Positions 36,876 through 49,826 are shown, counted from the stretch's first letter. The stretch: DNA of 64,000 bases from Ascidia mentula (GCA_947561715.1 OX387201.1:8306001-8370000), one strand, 5' to 3'. Made by a program: numbers and translations. The notes: a model not told the origin generated them from the letters alone.

Positions 36876-38513
36876 CGCAGCGCGAGGGGCAACGATCGAC
36901 CATATTACAATATTACGAATAAAGTAATTTCCACAACATAAAATGCACAGAATATCCAACAAATGTCACACAATAAGTTTTTTTGTCGATCGCACAGTTT
37001 CCCGTTCATGTAAATAGGACTTTGTAGAGCTGCTTTCATTTGTACATACATCTTTCACTTATCTTGTAGCCCTTATACTCTGCTTCGCGCGGAATACCCA
37101 ACTAAACGCCTTTCTTACAGCATTGCATCAGTATTTGAGTGCCTCCTCTGCTCCCATGTACACGCTTATGTAATTTCTTTCTCAAACACTTCGCTATAGT
37201 AAGATTTTTTTATATCATTGCTACCAAATTCGACAGGTGCCTCTCGTCATCATTTCGATCGTTCACGGTTATACATAGCTGTATTCGGAACGCCCATATA
37301 ATGTTTGTCCCAGAAGTAATAAGCCGCGGCGTCTCAGAGCTCAAGAAACTTCTAAAGCTCTCGAGCGCCACAGAAAAAAAATTTTGAACTGGTCGGCGAT
37401 TCACTTTGAATGATTTGGATCGTTTATCAGCTCGTTGCCGCTGCTTTGGCCGTGCGGAGGCTTGTGTTTTTGAACGAAATTTTGAAATTTAATAATGTTT
37501 GTATTAATTTATCATAAGCTCGTGTTTCCAGCGTTTGAGATTAATAATTTCGTGCGAGAAACGGCCCCGCATGCGTTTGATTTTGTTGCTTTTTGCTGAT
37601 TTCCTGTAGCGCTAACCCCTTTGTAGCAACCGTCGAAGGTCCATTTCAAGTGATGCATGTTCTTAAGCTTTGTGTTTTGTATATGTAATAAAAAAAACAG
37701 CAGCGGCCGTTTTCCGTGTGTTTTGTAAAACCAAAGAGCCAAAATGGAAAACAGGTTTATGAGCCTACACTGTAGGTAGGGTATACATCCTACCTTGAAG
37801 TTCATAATATATTTGAACAACCAGACAAAGTCCAGAAACACGTTTCTTCTCAAAAATTATTTTATGGAAACATTTAAAATTGTTTTGACTGTGGCTTGGT
37901 AGGGATGTACGTGGTTGTTCAAATCTGAAGCGCCTGATATCGGTATATGGGTGATACGCACGCGACCCTTTTTATGTTTTGTTGACAGCGTATCAACTCC
38001 AAGCTAACTCACCAAGGAAAACTCGTTTAGGTTTGTTGACCAAGACAAGCAAGGTTACCCTATAAACAATATTCAAATTTCTCGCTCGATATTAGAATTG
38101 GTTTGCGTTACTTACCGTGGTAATATTTACTAACTTGCAAATCTGCAACAGCTTGTTCAATATATCATCGCTTCCACAGAAGTTTGGAATGTATTTGCCG
38201 TGAAAAGTAAGATGAATGTGTGGAAATAAGAAAAATATTTCATTGTGCAAGCTATTTATCAATAAAAATATATCTGAGTTGGACGGTGATAATGTAAGGT
38301 TTATTTGCATTTTGTGTCTCTCAATTATCATAATTTTTGAAGGACTTTAATTTTTTATGCAACAACATAGTTAAAAATGAACCTTCGTGGCGCGGATTAA
38401 AAAAACACCGTGGGGACTTTTTTCGCATGCTGATCACCTTTTATTTATTTTTTAGCTTCGTCTTTGTTTTGTGGATATTTGTTTTAATAACTGGCTCTTT
38501 GCCATATTTAAAA
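36876..38513. other. Spacer between laminin beta and ABT1
   Basis: Apart from the laminin beta poly(A) signal I see no gene here. Open frames of up to about 110 codons (37139-37387 plus, 37512-37853 minus) lack family similarity, splice context and coding-like composition. A TTTTTTAG acceptor-like site near 38456 upstream of ABT1 could be a 5' UTR splice or trans-splice acceptor, but this is unproven. Confidence 0.5.
36918..36923 (+). terminator. Polyadenylation signal of laminin beta
   Basis: AATAAA lies about 43 bases after the TAA stop, a plausible cleavage signal for a very short 3' UTR. Confidence 0.6.
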
Positions 38514-39765
38514 ATGTCTGCCGATGACGAGTCAGAAACGACAGCAACTACTAAAACGATTGTACCAGGATTGATTTACATCAGCTATATTCCCCCAAAC
38601 ATGACACCATTCCACATCAGACAATTATTCGAAAAATATGGTGAAGTCGGAAGAATCTTCCTGCAACCTGACGGTATTGTACTATTTACTGTAGTTATGT
38701 ATGTCAGTGGCAACCTTTTACCATACTGGGTTTATGATATGACAAATATAACACCCCCAAAAAATAAACAGTATGTTCAGTTTAAGTAAATTTACTGTAA
38801 AAATAAAATGTATGTTCAGTTAACCTCAGTGTAACACATATGCAATCATACCACATGAGACGGCATGTTTATGCCTGACTTGATAAACCTTGTGGGTGCC
38901 TGACTCAATACCCCTTATAGTTGTATCGGTGCCCAAGGTTCATGAAGTGCATTTGTCTTTAAAGAACACATCCCATCCAAGAAGAAGAAAAAGTTTAAAG
39001 CGAAGTACAACAAAGGATCATTTACAGAGGGGTGGATTGAGATGGGAGACAAAACAATAGCAAAAAGACTTGCTTTAACTCTTAATAACACTCTTATTGA
39101 AGATGGGAAAAAGTCCAAGTTTTCTGATTACTTGTGGAATGTTAAGTATTTGCACAGGTAATGCTAATAATTCTTGAACATAGCACAAAAAGTCATTGAA
39201 AGTTACATCAATGGGGTAACTAATGATAAAATTTTGGTGGGGGACAAATGCTTTGTAGGTTTAAGTGAGTAAAAGTCTTTCAACTTAAAATGCATTCTTG
39301 TTTCAATAAAAAATTAGTGTACATTTTGAAAACCATAACTTACAAATCTTTGTTATAAAAACACAGGAGGGGGCTCTGGCTATACCAATGAGTTATATGC
39401 TTTTTATTTTCAGGTTTCAGTGGCGACACCTAACAGAACATTTGGCTCATGAAAGGGAAACAAAAAAACAAAGAACGAGAATGGAGTTGACCCAAGCCAG
39501 AAAGGAAACTGCTGCATTTGTAGCAAATGTTGAAGCTAGCAAGCGACTTGCCAGCATCAGGCAAAGGAAAGAAAAGAAGGGTGAAGTTTGGAAGGAAAGC
39601 AAACATATACAACACTTCAAGCAAAGGAAAACTGTTGAGGAAATACATAAACAAAGACGACAACAACAGCTTAAACTTTTACAAACTAATGTGCAAGATA
39701 CAGAAAAGTTAAATTCTGGTCCTGTACCGAAACGAAAAGTTGTTTTAAGTAAAATTTTTAGCTGA
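38514..39765 (+). CDS. ABT1: ABT1/ESF2 nucleolar ribosome-biogenesis factor
   Basis: RNA-binding factor that in yeast (Esf2) supports early 18S rRNA processing in the SSU processome. The vertebrate protein is called activator of basal transcription 1. Three exons: 38514-38673, 38965-39157 and 39414-39765, giving 234 residues with matching phases. The RRM opens with VPGLIYISYIPPNMTP and EKYGEVGRIFLQPD. It continues across a Lys-rich insert to EGWIEMGDKTIAKRLALTL. The hallmark block DYLWNVKYLHRFQWRHLTEH is followed by a basic helical tail ending SKIF, as in human ABT1 (ARIF). The ATG at 38514 is chosen because it opens a short acidic leader like the family. Upstream in-frame residues are hydrophobic and unlike ABT1. 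Confidence 0.9.
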
Positions 39766-40477
39766 AATGGAGTTGTGGAGTGTGTGTGTATGCATCAAAT
39801 ATGTTCTGTTCAAACTTAAGTTTGGTATAATGAAAAAATGATTTTTTTTTTGAATTTCATATTCGTGTTTGTAATTTTCAATGCTTAGAAGCAGTTATCT
39901 ATAAGCGTAGATTTCTAAAGGAAGTTGATGCAGGGCAATTTTTAACATGACTTTATTTAACTTTCCCTAAAATATTAAACAAAAAACATAAATTAAAATT
40001 TGTAGTGGCGATACCTTTGTTGAATCCTTACAACTCACATTTTCTGTTTTTTGACACATGCTTAGGAAAGCAACCCCTAGCGCTAAAACACAGAAATATT
40101 TTGGATGGTGTAAATGTTTGCTGGTGATGTATTTTGTTTGGTTCTAAATTGATCAAAACACTTGTATTTTCCTCACAAATATGACGGCAAATTAAATGGC
40201 TTGGACAGAGTACCGATGAAGCCACAAAGGTTATTGAGTCGATCACCTATGTAAAAATCTTGCTTACTATGAAAAACGAAAGCGATAACTCATTTCACAG
40301 AACGTTTACTTCCGTAGACTCGAGCAACAATAAGCCATGTGGCAATGAATTGATTGGTAACAATGACACATATAGTTGTGCAGTATAGAAATGTTGATAT
40401 AAAGCATACATCTCCCAATGACAACTTTGATTAGTCTTGGATCGTGGCACTAAAATTCTTGCAAAAAGTGATTACTA

Positions 40478-40606
40478 GAACTGACCTAGATTATTGCAAA
40501 ATCATCCAAGATACTGATTTACAGAATATATAACATAATTTATTGAATTATTTACGTTCTGTAAACCAGTATCTTGGCTGATTGTGCAATAATTTGGGTT
40601 GGTTTT
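40478..40606. repeat. Long imperfect hairpin (about 48-bp arms)
   Basis: The left arm (40478-40525) and right arm (40557-40606) are near-complementary. Paired blocks include ATTATTGCA, CCAAGATACTG and TTTACAGAA, with a loop of about 30 bases. It may be a fold-back MITE or a hairpin RNA source. Arms are longer than a usual animal pre-miRNA. No target duplication was seen. Confidence 0.7.
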
Positions 40607-40828
40607 ATATCGGCATTACAATCACAAATGTATCGATAAGGAAGAGTTGCACTTACAGTACAAACTAACCTTGGTTACAAACAGAAGCGTTGTAAATGAG
40701 GAAAAAAATGATTGCGGACAATGGAGCTATCGTTAGATAAACACAAAAGTAGTAAGCTTTACATGCCCACTCTGTACACATGCCACGGTGCTTGTCATTT
40801 TTTCGCGCGCGTGTTGCTAGTGGCGATC

Positions 40829-40837
40829 GCCATCTTG
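40829..40837 (-). promoter_or_regulatory. YY1-like site in a CpG-rich promoter region
   Basis: CAAGATGGC on the minus strand matches the YY1 core found near many housekeeping start sites. It sits beside a GGCGATCGCC palindrome, about 490 bases upstream of the ankyrin-gene ATG. Factor binding is inference. Confidence 0.35.
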
Positions 40838-41326
40838 ACTGCAAACAATGAGTCGAAATTACACAGCGCGTAAAAGTTAAGATACGGCCTCGCGCACACG
40901 ACGACCGCTGTTTACCAACACAAAAGCCGTGTGTTGTGCGTGGCTATGTACCTTCGCGCTGTTGCGCAAAGACGTCAGTATTGTTCTCATGGCGCTTTAC
41001 TAATTTTACTGTGTCTGCGAAGTTCTTTGTTTGCGCTTTATAATAAATCTTGGCCAATGTGGAGTTGAAATGACGCGTGTTGGTGGATCGTAAACGACAT
41101 AACGAGGATGACGGTCGTTATCCCCATTAAATTTGTTGTTTAAAGTTTTTAGCAGTGAATGTGGATGCAAAGCTATTGTCCGAGATAGCAATTTGTATCA
41201 GAACGTTTTGTATGAGCTGTGATTTAAGTATCAAACACTGGTGTTGCCTATTACAGAAGCAAATTAGAAGGTGTTAATGCTGTGATAGAAAAATTAGTGA
41301 TGTGACAGTAACAAACAAGAGGTAAC

Positions 41327-44300
41327 ATGACACAAGATGATCTTGAGTTGGATGATAATGAACTTCACATTGCTGTGAGGTTAGGGGATATCGAGGCAAC
41401 CAAAACTGCTTTGAAACAAGGTAAATATATTAACAGTAGGATGAAGAATTTATTTTGGATTTCAGTGTGTTCATGTTCATTTGTTGTAGGTTATGATCCA
41501 GACACAATTGGGCTGTTTGAGTGGAGTGCTTTACATGAGGCAGCATACAATGGAAATGTAGAAATAGTACAGGTAATTTTTAGTGCACATATTGTGTATT
41601 TTTAATTAGTAAAACAGATACTGGTCTATACTTTCTTTGATGTATATGTAGGCTATCACATTATGGTTACATGTGTTTATAGATACTTCTTAACCATGGT
41701 TCAGATCCAAACAAACCGGATTACGTAAGTGCCAACACTCCGCTTCATTATGCTTGTTCTGAGGAACATGCTGCATGCTTAGATGTTTTAATTAAAAATG
41801 GTAAGCTTGCAGTTTACTTTATTGTATGTCATTTTACGTTTTGTTATACATTCAATGTTTTGTTATTTGTGTGTTTAGGAGGAAAACCTGACAAAAAAAA
41901 TCAAAATGGAGAGGATTGCTATGCACTTGCTAGTGATGCAGAATGTTTAAAAGTAATTGAACAACATGGATATGGTATGTAATTGGAAAGTTTAGGCCAG
42001 TTTTGAACTTTAATTTGTATTTTTTGTCAACTTTGGCAGGCCAAAAGCAAAAGCTTACCAAAATCTTTCCAAAAACAAGTCAGAAAGAAGAACCAAAAGT
42101 TCAAACCATCACAAAACCAAAAATTTCCAGTTCACCCAACCGAGCTAGTGATATCGGGTCAAAAGCCCGCTTTGCAGCACCCAAACACTCTGAAAGTACT
42201 GACAGTGGCCTTGCATCACCTACACAGCAATCTCCCATTCTGAAAAGATCAGCTTGGAATGATAGAAAAAGTGATCATGGTATTGCTTCACCAGTCCGAT
42301 CAATAGGAAGTTCATATGGAAGTTTGACTTCATTGGGTTCCTCTTCTTGTTCCACAGCTGATGATAGTACGTGAATTTAGTGATTTTTTGTGTGGTGTTT
42401 TACAACATAAACTTCTCGGAAATAACGGAATTATACAATACATTTTACAGTTTGCTAAAATTTAACATTCTTTTAACTTAAATGTTTTCGGAAGAAAAAA
42501 CGTATGAACACAGAAAAAAATATTTGTTTTATTGTTTGGCAGATGCTGGAGAATTTGTCATGTCATTTCGATACAACAGCAAAAAACAAGAATTTAAATT
42601 ATGCCTATGGGAAATACGCCTTATCAGTTTAATACCTGCTTCACAAATGCCCAAGGTGAGTTTTAAACATTATTGTGCCTGTTTTATGTGTGGTGTGATT
42701 GTCAGGTGAATACCCAGCATGTATAGTGTTTGAACAAAGCTACATTTGGATAATGGTTCGGTAAGAATTCTTATATAAATATAAATAGGGTACCAACATT
42801 CACCTCTACCTCAAAAGCACCATAATCCCTTCTGATGAGTTTGGTCCAAATCCAATTCTTCAGAGAAAATCTGATACCATTCATCTTTTTCCAGGGGAAC
42901 ACAATGCCTCTGGCAACCATAGGTACAATTCTTTAGAGCAAACCTTACATAATGCATGTATATTTTAGAATCACTGTATGTATTTCTAACAAATTTAGCA
43001 TGTTTGCTAACCACATTTGTGATACTATTGAGGTTTTGTTGTTGAATTTTAGTAGTTAGTATGTTATACTATTTGTCATGACAGCATGGTGGCCAAGTGG
43101 CTTGAGAGGGAAGCGAAGCTGGAGTTTAAAAACCCAATCACTCTCGAATACAAAGACGTCTCAAAACATCTTGTTACCTCAAGTGCAATTCAAGTACGTT
43201 AACCAGTTTCGTTTAAGTGTCATGAACACAAAACTGACGCCTTTTAAACCTCTCCGTCTATCATTATATTAACTGGTCTTTTGTTATAAAGGTGTGCCTT
43301 TGTGTTCGGCCCAAGCGGTCTATTATTGGTAACAAAAGCAAGAAAACTCCTCATGATCCAGTTTTGGCAACGCATGAACTGAAAATGACAGATGCAGTAA
43401 AACGTCTAATGAAGGTCTGCTTCATCATGTGCTATGCTTTAGACTACAATATGTACAACACATAGATAAATTACTTTTTACAGTCAATCTGATTGGTGCA
43501 ATATGCTATAAATACCTTTATTTTGGTTAAAGACTAAAACATGCTGCTACCTTTCACAGGAATCGTATGAAACAGAAAGACATGATGTTCTTGGTCTCAC
43601 ACGGCAAGCAATGCCCTTGGAAGATATCATTGCCCACAGAGGAGTTGAAAACCCTTCTTTTTATAGTGACCCAAATGTTCGCATTCATATGTCTTCTATC
43701 CAAGACTCAAACCACCACGAATTAAGGTAAAGTTTGTGAGTAAAATTAGCTGTCTAAAATACAAACATGATGTTAATTGATTGTATTTCATAACAATAGA
43801 TGCGCTAGTGACGGTGACCTGCAGAAATCACATACACATAAAAAGTCTTCTCTTCCTGAACATGGTGCTTACAGTGATCGTGATATAACTGATAATGATG
43901 AAAAGCCAAAGAGGAAGAACAGGTATAATTCCCCTCATGACCTAGTTGTCTGGTTTTAAATTTAATATTCATGTTTCAGTCATGTATCACTGGAAGGTGT
44001 GTCAACTCATGTTGCCCCCTCTACTAAACAAAAGCACATTAAAGTCCCAGTGTTTAGTATCTCGGAATCCCTGGAAATGATGGAAATTAAAACCCACAGA
44101 AACAGGTGAGTCCTTGCTTTTAGGACGTTAATGAGAAATGTACATATATTAAAGTCAAACTTTATATTTTAGCAGCAACAATCAAAATGCTAAAGTTGAA
44201 ATGCCTCAGTTCAACAGTGGATATTATAACACTCCAGGTTAGTTTTGTTAAATTGTTAATTTTTTGTAATATTGTGTTTTGTTGCAAATACCTTAAAAAA

Positions 44301-45431
44301 ATGGCTCAAAAAATACACAAAACCAAAACATGCGAGAATTAAAAACGACAAATTTCCTAAATTTATTTTGTGATTTAGGTCACCACACACAATCCAGAGG
44401 TAGATCCCCCCATCCTCATACAAAACACAAAAGAAACAAGTTACTGGCGGCAGCTGCTGAAAATGTACATCATCTAGATACTTCAGTGGTCCGGGCCATT
44501 GATAACGAAGAAAGCTCAGTGGGAAGTCCATCAGAATCGGTATGTTGATTTTACAATTGTGGAATATAAGGATGGAACCAAATTTCTGTACATTGTCACC
44601 CCACTACTCACATCAACAGTGTTTACTAAACATTTAGCTCGCATTTGTGTAATCGTTACAAACTCGAGATTCCACTAATGCAAGGAACTAAAAAGTTTAA
44701 CTACAGACTTCATTGTCCACTTGTCACCGCCACGAGCTCTAACAATGAACTTTCACTGAATGAAATTTAAATGTTTGATGTGCAATTTTTTGTGTTGCAA
44801 AGCATGAAGATTATTGTTTCAAACAGTCAACTATTTTTAAAGGAAAACTTTAATCCCACGCTATTACTTTAAGGGTAAAGGTCAAAATTTGTAAACCACG
44901 GAATACATGTGTTACACTTTCTTGACTTTTTTTCAGATAATTAGTGATTTTGATGAACCAATTACTCCTCAAGTTTACACCCATCAACGTGCAAATTCAT
45001 CGAGTTCTTTCTCAAGAGTAGACGAAAGTCCATCGCCCGCTCGGCGCCGAAATCCTCACACATACAGTAGTCCAAAGCACACAAGACAGCTTACTGTTCC
45101 GCAGTCTACCTCATCAAAAGGTGCCCACAAGGATTGGGCCCTTGAAATGGACCCCCGCGATAAGCAAGTAAACGTGGAGCTTCGGGGTACTGCCAAACAC
45201 AGTGGGAATACAATTGAAATGAAAACTTTAAGGCCTTCAAGCAAAGAAAAGTCGAGGTCCCGTACCACGTATAACGATACTGGACTAAAATCGCGTCGCG
45301 TGCATCTAGGTAGTGAGACACAAAGGCAACTCGCTAAGGAACATGCTCTGCGAAAGTTAATTTATGACGAGTCGGATTTAACTGATGTTCTGCCAAACTC
45401 CTCCGCAAATCCTTGTTTTGTTTATGACTGA
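41327..45431 (+). CDS. Ankyrin-repeat protein with a C2-like region (unrecognised)
   Basis: I do not recognise an orthologue. Fifteen exons give about 777 residues: 41327-41420, 41490-41572, 41683-41800, 41879-41974, 42040-42366, 42543-42655, 42789-42922, 43085-43193, 43292-43414, 43560-43726, 43800-43922, 43980-44105, 44173-44237, 44379-44539, 44937-45431. The N-terminus (to ~130) has three to four ankyrin repeats, clearest in SALHEAAYNGNVEIVQILL and TPLHYACSEEHAACLDVLI. A Ser-rich linker with SP sites follows (~135-240). Residues ~240-400 resemble a C2 beta-sandwich (EFVMSFRYNSKKQEFKLCLW, NIHLYLKST, AIQVCLCVRPKR) but lack an obvious set of calcium-binding Asp. The rest is a basic, Ser-rich low-complexity tail. 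A cytoplasmic scaffold role is a guess. All exon phases agree, so the gene model is solid although its function is not. Confidence 0.8.
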
Positions 45432-45732
45432 TTTTTGCATCAATGTAGTGCGACACCCGAGTGCTTTCTTTTTTATATTTATCGGCAACAACACTTGTTT
45501 TTACTTGCCTGTAATATTTTCGTTCGCATCAAATTTCATGACATATAGTACGTTTATGCTTTTTATCATTTTTGTGTATTTTTATTGCAGTATTTTTATA
45601 ATTATTATTTCTATCACTGTCTTCCAGCGCTAATTGACATTTTTTTGAACAAGAGTGCAAACTAACTGGAGAGTGTTTTGTATTTGCAAATATGAAGGTA
45701 TTCAGCAGCGCACAAAAAGACACAGGCGATAT
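45432..45732. other. Convergent 3' ends of the ankyrin gene and TAF1C
   Basis: Only 301 bases separate the two stop codons. The minus strand carries AATAAA (TTTATT at 45581-45586), suited to TAF1C. I see no clear plus-strand AATAAA. The 3' UTRs may overlap. Confidence 0.6.
45581..45586 (-). terminator. Polyadenylation signal for TAF1C
   Basis: TTTATT on the plus strand reads AATAAA on the minus strand, about 147 bases after the TAF1C stop. Confidence 0.5.
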
Positions 45733-48700
45733 CTACGTAAATCCTATCATTGACTTTCTTTTTCGGTTCGATTTCCGCAATTTCTTTGAGGGCGAGTTCA
45801 GATTTTGGACTTGAAATTGGCGAACAGGAGAAAAAATATTTGTTGGTCCGTTTACAAGTATTGACTGCGAAAGGTTGCCACATTCCAACCTGGTAAGTGG
45901 GACAACAGGTGTTTTGGGTGAGCTTAGTATCGAAAACACGCTGGAATTGTATTCAGGATCTGGGACGCTGTCATTGCCATCAACAGCTTCAGAAAGATTC
46001 ATGTGCGCGTAACTTGGCAAACTGTCAACCTCGTCACCAGCAGGGTGATCGCCTGGCAAATCCAACACAGACAAAGCTGCTTTGCGCTCATCGTCTTTTT
46101 GCGCTTTCAATTTGTTCTTCTCCAAGGTGCCCCACAGTTCCTCATAGCTGCCGTTCCAAGTCGATACCAAAACCATACCCAAATCTTTTGCTCCTTCGGT
46201 GTCGATTAAATTTAGTTCCGCCACTTGCGAATCACTGTTGTTTATTGCATTGGATGATAAGTTTTCGGATGACGGGTGAACACCCATGTTGTGACAATTC
46301 ACAACGTTGTCACAAAACCTAATCGAATTTCCACACGTTTCGCATACGTCTTGTGGCCCTGACTGGGTTTCCAAATTATGAACTTCGTCATCTTCTTCCT
46401 GTTTGTGAATACGCTGCGAAGAAATCAGTTCATCCTTACGCAGAAAACAAGCATTCCGACAGATCGTACAGCTGCCCTCTTTTGTTTTCCGCAGTTTCTG
46501 TTTCAACCCTTTGCACAACAGATGGGGTGTAAACTTGGTCGCGTTGATACACAACCCAATGCTGTTGGGGTCATTTTCCTTAAGATACTGAGAGGACACC
46601 TGCTCTGCCCAGTTTCTGTAAACTTTTTCGGTGGCCTTCGCTTGACCACGCAATCGTTCGGTATAATACATGGAGTTTGACAATCCCGTCGTTGTAGTGC
46701 CTGTGTCGAAATCTTGCGATGAGTCCACGTGTGAAAGGATTTGATAAAACAAGTCTCCGCACTCAGATACATGAACAACCGCGGCACTATTACCGTGGTT
46801 TAGCGCTGTGATGCCTATAATTGGTTGACTCAGTCTAGATTCAACATAGCCTTGGCACCTTGGTATTGATAACTTAGAGATGCTTCTTCGCACATTAGAG
46901 GAACTGCTCAACGTTCTTACAGGGCTAATTGCGATAGGTGGTTTGCAGTCAGAAGTCTTGTGCTGAATGCAGTGGATTTGCTGTGGATGTTGATTGGCAG
47001 CAACCAGCAAAGAGAAATCTTCACTTTGATCATGAAAGTTGATGCCAGCTAGATGCTGACAAGGCTTTCTGCAATATAGTTATTGTGATTAACTTGAATT
47101 ACAACATATGCATTAAACATAACATGAACTTCCAAATGTTAGATGAAAAACCTACTTCATTGCCAAAGACCATTGAAGGAGTGGCACTTTACTGTAGCGT
47201 TGGTCCATGAGCAAAAGATGAAACTGTGTTGCAACAACACATTGGAAGTCGGCATGACTGTTTCCACTTGGGTCAACACTATGGTGCCTAGACCCAGGTA
47301 ATATTGCCATGACCCTTTCACTATCATTTCCATCTCGCATGTACAGGATTCTACAAATGTAAATGCGGCAAACCAACATTTACTACAATGTTTTTGGTTT
47401 ATAAATAAAACAATTGATATGAGTGGCCGTAGTACCTGGAAGGACTTGGTGACTTTGTTCGCATATCAATCACATTCACTTCCTGTCGATTTGCCAAATA
47501 TATTTGACGCGGATGAGCACCATTTGCCACCTGGACCCAACTATTTTCCATGCCCTGATTGGTTGAAATATTTACTTGTTGTAGTCCAGACAAAGACTTT
47601 GACTGCAGCAAAAGAAGTAACTTTACCTATTTTAGCACTAAAAAAAACACTTGTCTTTTATACCTGGTCATTCACATATTGAGTCTGTTCTGAATTCCAA
47701 GAGTAGACAGACCCGTTGTACAAAGCAACTACACACTCCCCAGCAAAGTATGGGTTTAAGCTTATACTGCTTATTTCACTTGTGCTATGAAACCCACCAC
47801 ACAATTGAACACAGTCTTCACTTATGAATTCAGGCCTGACAAAATAAATCACAGTTTTATAATTACAATAGGTAGGAAACAAGTCAATGTGCAAACATGC
47901 CTGGAAGTTTCATTGTCAGACAAATGAACTTGGGTCTTATCCATTGATGCCAGTAGCACAGAGTTCTGGGTTCTCGCACCAACCATGCACATTTCAGGAT
48001 GTGATAGATGCGATGTGACAGTAGTTTGCAGTACTGTGCCATTTATTTTAATTCTAAAATACACGATACACATTAAAATCCCACTGCATCGAAATTCAAA
48101 CCAAAGGTGCTTAATTTTACCTGTACTTTGAACCTGGAGTTAAGCATGGAAAAATACCTTCCTCCCTTGTCTGTCAAATATTTGTGTTTCATTAACTTAG
48201 CACAAATACAACAATTGTTCTAATTACCTCTTGAAATGGTTGCATGTTTACCAATTGAAAGTCAAGGCTGTCCATTGCATTTCCCTGGGAATATACAAAA
48301 ACTCCACACCTGTCAGAACCACTATAAAAACAACAGACAGGTTTGATTTTGTCTATAAGCAATAGAGCCAATAGTGTTTTTTGGCAGCTCACTAAAACAA
48401 TAATTATGTCCGCCTGCCTTCACTGTATATTTTGACCAGTACCTGGTGTAGACATCTTCATAGTCTATGCAGCCACCAGTGTATGCTTGATTATATTCCA
48501 TAATACGTGTCTGATAAGCTATTTCCTCAAGAATATGTTCATTTAATACATTGCGGGGTATATCACAAAGACTGGGGTTTAAATTCTCAAAAACAGGATT
48601 TAATAATACGGCAGGAGATTTGGTTAATTTTGATTTCTTTTTCTGAAAAGCAAAATCATTTATTTTAGCAATGTATATTTCGCATAAACATGTTTTAAAT

Positions 48701-49826
48701 GTAAAACGTTGCCCTTGCAAATTGGTCAGTATGTTTCTCATGTATATAATTTATTGCTGCCATTGAAAAAACTATTACTAAAAAAACTATTAAATAATTT
48801 TTTTCTAAGGTTTCTTTTAGTCACTATTAAACTTTAATATAACTTACTTTGGGAGACTTCGTGTCTCCATAAATACCATAACCCAAATGATTTGAAACCT
48901 GATAGGGAAACATGTGGGAAAACTCTTCTATAAATGTTCCATGGTAAGCATCAGGGTGGTCTGTAAGAAGGTTGTGAATGTGATCTTCAACATCTGCCAC
49001 GACTCGGGCTAAAAAAAAATTGCTTAACTTTCATTGCACTCTTATAAACTGTTTCCAATTGCATAAACTGCGCACTCTCAGCACAAACATGATAAAGCAC
49101 ATATGCATTTGTAATCTTTAAACGTATATATATCTATTGTGTGCAAACCAGTACAATTAGAACAGGTGGCAAGCAAAATTAAAAAGGCCAACACCAAGTT
49201 AAAACAATATTGATTATGCACAACAAGAAAATATACTCACAGATGTTTTTTCCCTTTTTACTAAGAATTCGACGCTCCTGATACAAATTACGCAGCTGCG
49301 GTCTCTGTATAAATTTATCAACATCATTTGGCTTTCCAAATGGCAGAATTTCTTGCTTCGGCACAAAATGTCTGAAAATAAATGCCTCCTGCATGTCATA
49401 ACACAAGAAAACCTCAAAACTGTTATGTTTCAGTAAAAAGTTAACCTAATATAAAGGCCGCACTTAATTTACTGAACTTCGAAACAACATTATATTACAT
49501 ATGCATAACATGCAATACCTGTGTGATTTGTCATCCAAAACTTGCTGAAGATGCTTCTCTTTTTTAACAGTCACATCAAACTCACCACTTGTGTCCTGTT
49601 CACGAAATTTGGCATGTGAAAGCAGTAATGTGAAACAAATTACAGTCAGCTTTTGCTCATGAAAAGGAGTATTGATTTTATATTTATAGAAGATTGTGTG
49701 CAATAAGACACTTACATTACATTCAAGATTTATAGCTTCCAGGCACCCATATTCAGAAAAAGCGTCCTGGTGGCTTTTGGGGGCACCTTGCCTTGTATTA
49801 GGAAGAACAAAGTCGTAATACTCCAT
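45733..49826 (-). CDS. TAF1C: TAF1C, RNA polymerase I SL1/TIF-IB subunit
   Basis: TAF1C is a TBP-associated factor of the SL1 complex that places RNA polymerase I on the rDNA promoter. Twelve exons on the minus strand, 5' to 3': 49826-49716, 49595-49519, 49371-49241, 49008-48848, 48642-48443, 48321-48228, 48170-48121, 48053-47901, 47835-47664, 47602-47436, 47350-47156, 47068-45733; about 948 residues against 869 in human. Parallels to human TAF1C include DFQCVVATQFHLLLMDQR, GDLFYQILSHVDSS and the extreme C-terminus SKKLRK...MIGF. Mid-protein repeats (NPYFAGECVVALYNGSVYSW) resemble the WD-like propeller of the family. The junction after 47901 needs a GC donor. The long last exon adds a Cys-rich patch not recalled in human. 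The start is uncertain: the first in-frame ATG is 49826, with an open frame extending a little upstream from a GTG. Confidence 0.88.

Larger units (their letters stand above)
39766..41326. other. Spacer between ABT1 and the ankyrin-repeat gene
   Basis: The left part is AT-rich with no clear AATAAA. A long imperfect inverted repeat occupies about 40478-40606. From about 40780 to 41130 the sequence becomes CpG-richer (CGCGCGCG, GGCGATCGCC), which suggests the promoter of the downstream gene. Confidence 0.55.

Noticed and set aside
38337..38513. Upstream in-frame extension of ABT1
   Set aside because: It encodes a hydrophobic Phe/Leu-rich stretch unlike any ABT1 N-terminus and includes an acceptor-like TTTTTTAG. 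More likely 5' UTR or spacer.
42357..42375. Other CTGATGA strings (also 25370, 42832, 50206, 54259) as hammerhead cores
   Set aside because: None is followed by a stem II and GAAA with a matching stem III and cleavage triplet.
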